A stretch of 64,000 bases of DNA from Blastopirellula retiformator (GTDB lineage Bacteria > Planctomycetota > Planctomycetia > Pirellulales > Pirellulaceae), in NCBI RefSeq assembly GCF_007859755.1, contig NZ_SJPF01000001.1:1414082-1478081 (forward strand). The letters run 5' to 3'. The notes beneath the pieces are model-generated. The model saw nothing but the letters and a program-made list of their open reading frames with translations. It searched no databases and was not told where the DNA came from. The position numbers were made by a program, and so were the translations under genes. Shown in pieces: positions 57,312 to 64,000 of this stretch (its first letter is position 1; every line of letters starts with the position of its first letter).

Positions 57312-57344
57312 AGTGAATGTATACATGCGTTCACTGCTTGTCAA
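57312..57344 (-). promoter_or_regulatory. Promoter of imuA-imuB-dnaE2 with candidate SOS operator
   Basis: On the minus strand a consensus -35 TTGACA (57339-57344) is followed after 17 bases by a -10 TACATT (57316-57321), or after 15 by TATACA. The dyad AGTGAA (57312-57317) / TTCACT (57330-57335) covers the spacer and -10, and a second palindrome ATGTATACAT (57317-57326) overlaps it. A repressor bound here would block the polymerase, as LexA does at mutagenesis operons. Between 57345 and 57588 I see no gene. Confidence 0.6.
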
Positions 57345-57588
57345 CCGTTTGATTCTCCAAGATGGAAAAGTGGGGCGTCAACCGTCCTGTGCAAAAAATA
57401 GAAGTGAGAAAATAAGCCGACGCGTGGTCAACTTGGATCCGCCATTCCAAGCCAATCGGAGTTCCAAGTTGCGGCAGTTTTTCAGCAGCCAAACACGGTT
57501 CGGTGCGATCGCTCAACGATCAGCGCCGCAGCGGGCGGCAAGAATTGGCGATAGAACGTCGCAAAGATCAAAGACGCAGCCAACAACT

Positions 57589-58497
57589 TCACGCCGCCTG
57601 ACGATGGTAGTGCTTCAACACTCCGCCAAGTCGTTCACAACAGGCGACCGCACCGATCGACAGGACATCGGGTTCCGGCTCGTTCGACCTTCCAGCGGAG
57701 AATTGTCTTTCCCCTGATGCGGCCGTTCCGCGTGATAGAAACCGACAAATTCTTTCACCAAGTAGTCCATATGCTGCTCGCCAAACACCACAAAATGATC
57801 CAGGCATTCGCGCTGCAGCGTCTGGATAAACCGTTCGACGAACGCGTTGGTGTTGGGTGATCGGTAGGCCGATTTCACGACCCGAATGTCCGCGGCCTGG
57901 AACGCGTCGTCAACCTTGGCCGTGAACTTCTTGTCCCGATCATGCATCAAGGTTTCGATGGGTAGGTCAACTGACTTCACGTGCTCCAAGAACGCTTCAG
58001 CTTGCTGCATGGCCCACTCTTCATTGGGATGAAACGTTGACGGCGCGATGTAGACCTGGCGGGATTCGACATGCAGGAAAATCAGCAAATACAGATCCCG
58101 CCAGCCCTTGAGCGTCAGCACCCGCTTGGCGTAGAAGTCACATTGCCAGAGCGTGGCGGCATGCATCTTCAGGAACTCGTCCCACGTTCCTTCCCCGCGC
58201 TTGGGACCTGGCTCGAGCCCGTTCTCCTTGAGGATATTCTTCACGGTGTTGCGTGACGGCGGCTTGATGCCAAGCTTCTTGAGCTCTCCCATGATCCGGG
58301 TGTACCCCCAGTCGTTTTCTCGGGCGAACCGAATGATCAGTTCGCGGATCTCCTCTTTGGTTCGGGGGCGTCCTTTTCGAACTTGCTTGACGCCGCCCGG
58401 CTTCTTCGATTCGCGAATCCAACGGAGAATTGTACTTGGCCCCACAATGGTGACGATCTCGTGAACCGCCTTTCCCAGCTTTGCCCCGAACTTCACG
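57589..58497 (-). mobile_element. DDE transposase (integrase-core, rve) with truncated N-terminus and C-terminal frameshift
   Basis: About 300 residues of an integrase-core transposase begin abruptly at [20 protein letters not shown]. An HTH part ([45 protein letters not shown]) is followed by the catalytic core with Asp in [11 protein letters not shown], Asp in [10 protein letters not shown] and Glu in [14 protein letters not shown]. Near 57682-57690 a one-base shift breaks the end: the family's closing [20 protein letters not shown] and HYHRQAA lies in the adjacent frame and stops at 57589. The first 50 or so residues are missing, and the frame instead reads in from the integrase. No terminal inverted repeats were identified. 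Confidence 0.75.
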
Positions 58498-59391
58498 AGG
58501 CGGTGAGCGACGGAAATCGGATCGACGCCCCCTTTGGTCAGTGCCTCCGTCGCAAACGAGTGCCGGGCGCCATACGCGATCACGCGGAAGCCGACCGCTT
58601 TACTAACGCGGGTCAGCTTGCATTTGATCGAATCTTTGGTCCAGGGCCGGCCTCGCTGATTCCGAAACAGGGCTCCGGCAGGGCGATCCTTGGCAAGACG
58701 ATCGAGAATGGCTTTTGCATCCGGCACCAGGTAGATCACCCGCGGTTCGTGTTTCCCCTTCGATTCATCTGCGGGGAAGATGACGAGATCACCGTGCAGC
58801 TGACGGGCCTCGATCGACCTGGCTTCGAGAGGGCGGCAACCGGTTAGGTAGAGAAAGTCGAGCAATTCCACGAGCGGGCCAGATGTGTTTTCTCGGATTT
58901 GCTTCCACTGTTGGGCCGTATAAAAGACGTCACGGCGTTTTCGCCGTGGCTTCTTCATGCCGGCGATCGGGTTGCGGGGGAGATATTCTTGTTCAACGGA
59001 CCAATTGAGCATGCGTTGGACGATGCCCACGGCGTCGTTTTGAGCAGTCGAGCCGATGCCGAGGCCCTCGTGCCATTTTCTGACTTGATGGACTTGCAAC
59101 TGCGACGGGCGAAGCTGTTTGCCGACGCTTTCGATGAAGGACTTCAGGTGGTAGAGATGGCGACTGTAGGTGGCTGGCTTGCGGTTTTCCTGGCACTAGT
59201 CGAGATAGGCCTTGGATAGCTCGTAGAGCGTGGTCAGGTCGCTTTTGACCTGCTGCTGATCGGCCATTAATTCGTGGAATTTGGTATGGGCGGCTTCTCG
59301 GTCTTTGCCGAGGGAAATTTGACGACCGGCGAAGCTGCAGTACCAGCTTTTTGGTCTGTTTGCGGAAGAAGGGTTTGGGCTGCCGCGGCAT
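58498..59391 (-). pseudogene. Tyrosine-recombinase integrase, broken and fused to a transposase
   Basis: The gene starts at ATG 59391 (MPRQPKPFFRKQTK). Three lesions are visible. An A5 run at 59348-59352 shifts the frame before the SWYCSFAGRQISLGKDRE segment; one A fewer would restore it. A TAG at 59198-59196 interrupts YELSKAYLD[14 protein letters not shown], in frame with the rest. Near 58497 the sequence leaves the integrase just after [15 protein letters not shown] and SVAHRL, before the catalytic Tyr, and continues in frame as a DDE transposase. Catalytic Arg ([12 protein letters not shown]) and His-x-x-Arg-like residues remain. Its position 97 bp from tRNA-Pro fits an integrated element. 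Confidence 0.8.
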
Positions 59392-59483
59392 GGCTTGCTC
59401 TCCAATTCGTGCATTGAAACGTGCATTTGGCGTTTCAATGGTTGGAAGCAAGCGGCGAAAAGCAAGAAATCGCCGAAGAAAAA

Positions 59484-59561
<78 letters not shown>

Positions 59562-59632
59562 ATTTTTTCCGCTGGGGCTTTGGCCCTTTGGAAAGTTACC
59601 TGTTAGGGATAAATCCCCAGGTCGAAAGTCCG

Positions 59633-59661
59633 TTTATAGATGTCTGATGCCGAAGCGTCAA
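59633..59661 (-). promoter_or_regulatory. Sigma-70-type promoter of tRNA-Pro
   Basis: On the minus strand TTGACG (59656-59661) and TATAAA (59633-59638) are separated by 17 bases. The predicted transcript would begin near 59626, about 65 bases before the tRNA 5' end. Confidence 0.65.
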
Positions 59662-59799
59662 TAGCAGGAGGCGGTTCTGGGCGGCTTGGTTCGCAGAAAA
59701 ATTGGGGGCGTAACTTTCGTTGCGGCAACGACTTCTGGCGGCCGGCTCGTTCTTCGGTTTTTTGGGGGAGAAGTGGTGGAGGTTGTTCGATGTGCGTCG

Positions 59800-61560
59800 T
59801 TACGCAAGCGGCGTGTCGCCGGCGTGTGGTTTCCAGTCGACTAGCTGGAGTTCGACGTTGCTGCGGCCGCGGAAGTTGTTGATGACCGGCTGGAAGGCTA
59901 TGTCGAGCAGGCCGTCGTGTTTGGCGAGCGGTTCGGCCCAGTCGCCCTGACCGAAGGCGACGCCTCGGATGCGGACGCCATGATGCTCGAGATGGACGGC
60001 CAGGTGGCGTTCGCCGCCGCCGATTCGTTTCGGTTTGTCGACCAGCTTGGCGCCGCTGGCGCACATAATCGGGCGGCGATTGCCCTCGCCAAAGGGGGCA
60101 AGCATTTCGATCTGGTTGACCGTCTTGTAGGTGAGCTGGCTGATCGGGGCTTCGGCGTCGATCGCGATCTCGGCGACTTGCGACTCGTCGGTCACTTCCG
60201 CCGCGGCGTATTCGACGAACTCGGCGCGAAATGCGTCGATCTTGTCCGCTTCGATCTGCAAACCGGCTGCCGCGGCATGGCCGCCGCAGCCGAGCAGGTG
60301 ATGCTCGCACGCTTTTAGCGCTTCGTGCAGATTCAGGCCGCACGCGCTACGGGCCGATCCGGCGCCTGGTTTGACGCCAGCCTGATCGAGGGCGATCAGC
60401 ACGACCGGGCGGTTGTACTTGTCGGCCAGGCGGCCGGCGACGATGCCGATGACGCCGACGTGCCAACCGTGGCCAGCGAGAACGAGGGCCGGATCGTTGA
60501 CCGGATCGAACTCTTCTTTCGCCTGCTTTTGGGCGGCCAGATAGATGCTGCGTTCGAGGCTGCCGCGACTGTCGTTCAACTGGTGGATGTATTCGGCAAG
60601 GGCTTGGGCACGCTCGCGGGAGTCGGTCGTCAGCAGTTCGATCGCCAGTTGGGCTTGGCCCAGGCGCCCCGCTGCATTCAGCCGGGGGCCGATCATAAAG
60701 CCGATGTCTTCGCTGGTCAGCTGCTTCTTGTCGCCCAGTTTGGCGACCTCCAGGATCGCTTCGATGCCGGGGACGGGGTACTCGCGGAGGCAGTTAAGGC
60801 CATGGCGAACGATCAGGCGGTTTTCGTCGACCAGCGGAACCACGTCGGCCACCGTGCCAATCGAAGCGAGTCCGACGGCGGTCAGCAGGAAGTTGCGGAG
60901 GCGATCGGTGACCCGACGGGCATTGCTCGATTTTTGGCACAGCGCCCAGGCGAGTTTGAAGGCGACGCCGGCGCCGCAGAGGCCGCCAAAAGGATAGTTG
61001 GTCCCTGGCAAGCGAGGGTGAACGATCGCCGCCGCGTCAGGAAGTTGATCAGCAAACTCGTGGTGGTCGGTGATGATCAGTTCCAGGCCAAGCTCTTTGG
61101 CGAAGTCGGCTTCTTTGACGCTGGCAATGCCGCAGTCGACGGTGACTAGCAGCTTGGTTCCGCGCTGAACCAGTTTCTCGAGCGCTTCGCTGTTCAGGCC
61201 GTACCCTTCGTCAAACCGGCTGGGAACATAGTAGCCGACATCGGCCCCCAAGATTTGAAGGCAGCGATAGAGGATTGCCGACGAGGTGATGCCGTCGGCG
61301 TCGTAGTCGCCATAGACCGTGATGCGGCGTTTTTCCTCCACGGCGGCGTAGATTCGCTCGGCGGCTGCGGTGACTCCGGGCAAAAATTCCGGATCGCGCA
61401 GGTCCGAAAATTTGGCTTCGAGGAAGCCGCGAACCGCGCCGGGGTCGGTGAGCCCGCGGCTTAGTAGCAGTTGGGCGACGACCGGCGGAACGCCGGCGGT
61501 TTGCTCAAGCTGCCGAATGCGAGCGGCGTCGTGGGGAAAAATGCGCCAGCGCTTTTCCAT
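59800..61560 (-). CDS. recJ: Single-stranded-DNA-specific exonuclease RecJ
   Basis: This 586-residue 5'-3' ssDNA exonuclease takes part in recombination and mismatch repair. DHH-family metal motifs are present: VYGDYDADGITSSAILYR (about residues 82-99), VTVDCGIASVKEA, ITDHHEF (about 160-166) and NYPFGGLCGAGVAFKLAWAL. The DHHA1 nucleic-acid domain shows GHGWHVGVIGIVAGRLADKY and GCGGHAAAAGLQIE. The OB-like C-terminus is present, so the protein is complete. The next gene upstream on the strand is rpmG, about 130 bases away. Confidence 0.94.
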   Translation of the reverse strand: MEKRWRIFPHDAARIRQLEQTAGVPPVVAQLLLSRGLTDPGAVRGFLEAKFSDLRDPEFLPGVTAAAERIYAAVEEKRRITVYGDYDADGITSSAILYRCLQILGADVGYYVPSRFDEGYGLNSEALEKLVQRGTKLLVTVDCGIASVKEADFAKELGLELIITDHHEFADQLPDAAAIVHPRLPGTNYPFGGLCGAGVAFKLAWALCQKSSNARRVTDRLRNFLLTAVGLASIGTVADVVPLVDENRLIVRHGLNCLREYPVPGIEAILEVAKLGDKKQLTSEDIGFMIGPRLNAAGRLGQAQLAIELLTTDSRERAQALAEYIHQLNDSRGSLERSIYLAAQKQAKEEFDPVNDPALVLAGHGWHVGVIGIVAGRLADKYNRPVVLIALDQAGVKPGAGSARSACGLNLHEALKACEHHLLGCGGHAAAAGLQIEADKIDAFRAEFVEYAAAEVTDESQVAEIAIDAEAPISQLTYKTVNQIEMLAPFGEGNRRPIMCASGAKLVDKPKRIGGGERHLAVHLEHHGVRIRGVAFGQGDWAEPLAKHDGLLDIAFQPVINNFRGRSNVELQLVDWKPHAGDTPLA

Positions 61561-61692
61561 CGCGAAAGAAAACTCCAGTCCGTGGCGAAGGGATCGAGAC
61601 GGACGTGAGTCTGACGCATCCTGGCCGAAAAATCAACGAACCACCGCCAATTCGGCGGTTTGCAGCCAAAGAGTCTCGACAGAAGGGCGAGA

Positions 61693-61857
61693 CTACTTCT
61701 TCTTTTCGTTGTGCCAGGTGTGCTTGCGCAGACGGGGGCAATATTTCTTCAGCTTCAGCTTTTCGCCACCCGGCTTGCGCTTCAGCGTGTAGTTGTAGTC
61801 GCCTGATTCTTCGCAGACGAGGAAGACGGTTTCCGCTTTCTTGTTCTTTTTGGCCAT
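61693..61857 (-). CDS. rpmG: 50S ribosomal protein L33
   Basis: This 54-residue basic ribosomal protein starts [20 protein letters not shown] at ATG 61857. It has the L33 core [20 protein letters not shown], then [13 protein letters not shown]. It keeps one Cys near VCEES and one in YCPRL rather than two CxxC zinc ribbons, the zinc-free type. The longer upstream frame has no family similarity. AGGGA lies upstream in a good position. It is probably transcribed alone or with recJ. Confidence 0.93.
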   Translation of the reverse strand: MAKKNKKAETVFLVCEESGDYNYTLKRKPGGEKLKLKKYCPRLRKHTWHNEKKK

Positions 61858-62266
61858 GACGCCGGGTCCCTGGACAGCTTTGAGTGAATTAGGGCGATGC
61901 CTAGCTTGTATGCTTGAATCCCGCAATATACCGAATCGCCTGGGGAGCCCGCTAGTCCCTTTCCGGGCAAATGAAGCATCAATTGCGGTGAGTACAAATC
62001 AATTTCGCAATCGCTTAAGAGCTGTGGAATATTCGACGAGGGTGACAACGAATGTCTCCCTTAGCAGGACTATTGGCGTGATTTCCCCTGTTAGGGGGGC
62101 TTGGCGGCAATTGGATCCTTCTAAAATTGAGTTAATGATGCGATAATTGGCGTCGGCCGTTTAATGGCGGCGTCCCTTTTCCCGGCGGCAAATCTGCTTT
62201 CGACCTTTCTTTTCTTCCTTCAAGGACTGATTTCTGCGCATTTGGCGTAGAGCGAAGGTAATTGAC
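61858..62266. other. Divergent spacer between rpmG and the repeat-protein gene
   Basis: These 409 bases must carry the promoters for rpmG (minus) and the gene at 62267 (plus). I find no tRNA, hairpin with a T-run or credible short gene. The AT-rich stretch around 62105-62150 (with ATTGAGTTAATGATGCGATA) is a possible promoter region for the plus strand, but no clear -35/-10 pair can be fixed. Confidence 0.4.
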
Positions 62267-63790
62267 ATGGCGACTCCCGATTCTCCTCAAAATGACCTCG
62301 AGCCGGATGAAGAAGAAGTTCGTTCGGGCGTAAGTAGCCGCTTCATTCTGCTGACGGCGGTTCCGTCGTGGCTGGTCAGCCTGGTCGTTCACTTCCTGCT
62401 GATTTTGATTTTGGTGTTGTTGCCGGTGGCGCAGCGCGTCAATCAGCAGCGGGAAATCGTTGTCGACGATACGGCCGACGCTGAGGAGATCGAAGAGTTT
62501 AAGATGGAGGAGTTCGAGCCGATCGATGAGATGAAGCTCGATTTCGACAAGCCGCCAGAGCAGATGGAAGACGCGGTCATCTCGGAAGAAAACATCATTT
62601 CCGACTTCCAGGAATTGGAAGCGGCGCCAACGCAAATGGATCTGGTCGATTTTGCCGATCAGACTGCTCCGTTCACTGACATGATGACGACCGACGCGGG
62701 CATCACCGGCAACGGCACCAGCGGCCGCGGTCAAGCGCAGCGGACCAAGATGTTGAGCGAAGGGGGCGGTAACGGCGGTAGCGAGGCGGCGGTCGTCGCT
62801 GGACTAAAGTGGATCGCCGATCACCAACTTCCTGACGGTACCTGGAACTTCGATCATCGTCGCGGCGCCAAGAAGCCAGGCGAATCGAAGAACTTCGGTG
62901 AGTTCAGCAACTCGCCGCGAGCCGCAACCGCCATGGGGCTGTTGCCGTTCCTGGGATCGGGGCACACGCACAAAGAAGGTAAGTACAAAAAGCAAGTCGG
63001 CGCTGGTTTGACCTCGCTGGTTCGCTTGATGCAGGTTCGCGGGCGTGAAGGAAGCCTGGCTGAATCGAACGGCAATATGTACTCACACGGCCTCGGTTCG
63101 ATCGCCTTGTGCGAAGCGTACGCGATGACGCAAGACAAGGACTTGGCGGCACCGGCTCAGGCTTCGCTCAATTACATCGTTTCGTGCCAAGATCCCGTTG
63201 GGGGCGGCTGGCGCTATCAACCGCGACAGGCGGGTGATACCTCGGTGGTCGGCTGGCAGTTGATGGCGCTGAAGAGCGGTCACATGGGCTACTTGGAAGT
63301 GCCGCGGAACACGATCGCTGGCTCCATGAAGTTCCTCGACTCGGTGCAGAGCGATGGCGGGGCCAAGTATGGCTACGTCGATCCTGGCGCTGGAAAGGCG
63401 ACGACGCCGGTCGGGCTGCTGTGCCGCATGTATTTGGGCTGGAAGAAAGATAATCCGGCGCTGGAGAAGGGGGTCGCCTATCTTTCCAAGCAAGGTCCCT
63501 CGACCGGCAACAATGCGAACATGTACTACAACTACTACGCCACGCAGGTGATGCGTCACTACGGCGGGCCGAAGTGGGGCGCGTGGAACGTCAAGCAACG
63601 CGACTTCCTGATCAAGTCGCAAGTTCCTGAAAATCAGGCGGAGGCGGGTAGCTGGCACTTCAACGGTTTGCACACCGACAAGGGAGGCCGCTTGTACAAC
63701 ACCTCGCTGTCGCTGTTGACGCTAGAGGTCTACTACCGCCACCTGCCGATCTATAAGAACACCGCCTCGGAAGAAGACTTCCCGCTGTAA
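62267..63790 (+). CDS. Membrane-anchored prenyltransferase/squalene-oxidase-like repeat protein
   Basis: This 507-residue protein is conserved in planctomycetes. A short acidic N-terminus is followed by one TM helix (about residues 35-57, WLVSLVVHFLLILILVLLPV) and a long acidic stalk (about 65-130). The C-terminal 330 residues form an alpha/alpha toroid with QW-like repeats: GLKWIADHQLPDGTWNFDH, SLNYIVSCQDPVGGGWRYQP, SVQSDGGAKYGYVD and KWGAWNVKQRDFLIKSQ. It lacks the DxDD of squalene-hopene cyclase, so it is unlikely to be a cyclase. AAGG lies eight bases before ATG 62267, and a terminator follows. The function is unknown. Confidence 0.8.
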   Translation: MATPDSPQNDLEPDEEEVRSGVSSRFILLTAVPSWLVSLVVHFLLILILVLLPVAQRVNQQREIVVDDTADAEEIEEFKMEEFEPIDEMKLDFDKPPEQMEDAVISEENIISDFQELEAAPTQMDLVDFADQTAPFTDMMTTDAGITGNGTSGRGQAQRTKMLSEGGGNGGSEAAVVAGLKWIADHQLPDGTWNFDHRRGAKKPGESKNFGEFSNSPRAATAMGLLPFLGSGHTHKEGKYKKQVGAGLTSLVRLMQVRGREGSLAESNGNMYSHGLGSIALCEAYAMTQDKDLAAPAQASLNYIVSCQDPVGGGWRYQPRQAGDTSVVGWQLMALKSGHMGYLEVPRNTIAGSMKFLDSVQSDGGAKYGYVDPGAGKATTPVGLLCRMYLGWKKDNPALEKGVAYLSKQGPSTGNNANMYYNYYATQVMRHYGGPKWGAWNVKQRDFLIKSQVPENQAEAGSWHFNGLHTDKGGRLYNTSLSLLTLEVYYRHLPIYKNTASEEDFPL

Positions 63791-63821
63791 AGTGATGAGG
63801 CTGCAAATTGCGTAACCGAAG

Positions 63822-63851
63822 AGCCGTTCCCCGTCGGGGGGCGGCTTTTTT
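63822..63851 (+). terminator. Rho-independent terminator after the repeat-protein gene
   Basis: AGCCG (63822-63826) pairs with CGGCT (63842-63846), and the inner CCCC (63829-63832) with GGGG (63836-63839), followed by six T (63846-63851). It lies 31 bases past the stop at 63790. The remaining bases to 64000 show no gene. Confidence 0.85.
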
Positions 63852-64000
63852 CGTGGGGCCGTCAGGCTGGCGCTTTTCGGGGGGGATCTGCTGCGGTTCC
63901 TGGCTTTCTTTTCGCATTGTTTGCAGGCATCGCGCACTTTCGGCCAAGCTATAGTTGTCGGTAAACGTGGCAGTGCGCGCCGATTATGCGGGGCGTAGGC

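Noticed and set aside
57405-57425. Possible left attachment site (AAAATAAGCCG resembling the AAAAATAAGTCG beside tRNA-Pro)
   Set aside because: The match is about 9 bases, lies outside the tRNA 3' end and is too short for an att core.

Overview
The window looks like a chromosomal segment of a planctomycete, most likely a Pirellulaceae / Blastopirellula-type organism. The GC content is moderately high. The gene families fit that group: secreted DUF1549/DUF1553 proteins with a CX4CH motif, WD40 proteins with a planctomycete cytochrome c domain, DUF1080 (3-keto-disaccharide hydrolase-like) domains, PQQ-like beta-propellers, a sulfatase, a membrane Ser/Thr kinase beside an ECF sigma factor of the TIGR02999 type, and prenyltransferase/squalene-oxidase-like repeat proteins. 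The genus is inference; no rRNA is present.

Layout. 0-9.3 kb: end of a sulfatase, a membrane-anchored LRR protein, cysS, a relic of a GxxExxY gene inside an inverted-repeat cassette, ispF, a three-gene ABC-2 exporter operon, and asnB. 9.7-18.1 kb: a minus-strand run of secreted planctomycete proteins (PQQ-like, DUF1549/DUF1553, cytochrome/WD40, and an unrecognised 650-residue protein). 18.4-25.3 kb: HD phosphohydrolase, a MoxR/ChlI-like AAA+ protein with its VWA partner, a ParE/RelE toxin relic, and oligoendopeptidase F. 25.7-28.1 kb: a PDZ pseudo-protease and an ECF sigma factor overlapping a one-TM protein that may be its regulator. 28.5-33.9 kb: an alpha-glucan operon (glgA, galT-like, GH57 glucanotransferase, DinB-like). 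34-44 kb: a deleted metallophosphoesterase, DinB-like, DUF4198 and DUF2185 proteins, a palindrome-rich gap, DUF1080, a kinase with its ECF sigma factor, DUF4291, and a c-type cytochrome protein. 44.3-49.5 kb: a run of genes broken and fused by deletions. 49.5-57.4 kb: D-threonine-aldolase-like enzyme, dienelactone hydrolase, and the imuA-imuB-dnaE2 mutagenesis operon behind a candidate SOS operator. 57.6-59.6 kb: a decayed integrase joined to a DDE transposase next to tRNA-Pro(CGG). 59.8-63.8 kb: recJ, rpmG and a squalene-cyclase-like repeat protein.

The most unusual feature is decay by sharp deletions. Between 44.3 and 49.5 kb at least six gene pieces (MlrC, a HemL-type aminotransferase, a DapA-like enzyme, a succinylglutamate desuccinylase/aspartoacylase, a sialidase, and a carboxypeptidase-regulatory-like protein), plus a HEAT-repeat tail and a dipeptidase, stop or start abruptly in mid-domain. 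In most cases the next base belongs to a different family. The metallophosphoesterase at 34 kb and the integrase/transposase at 58.5 kb show the same signature. This is either real, recent deletion-driven collapse of a catabolic cluster or an assembly artefact; the sequence alone cannot decide.

I found no CRISPR array and no recognisable defence island. The best-supported regulatory circuit is the imuA promoter, where a dyad sits between the -35 and -10 elements.
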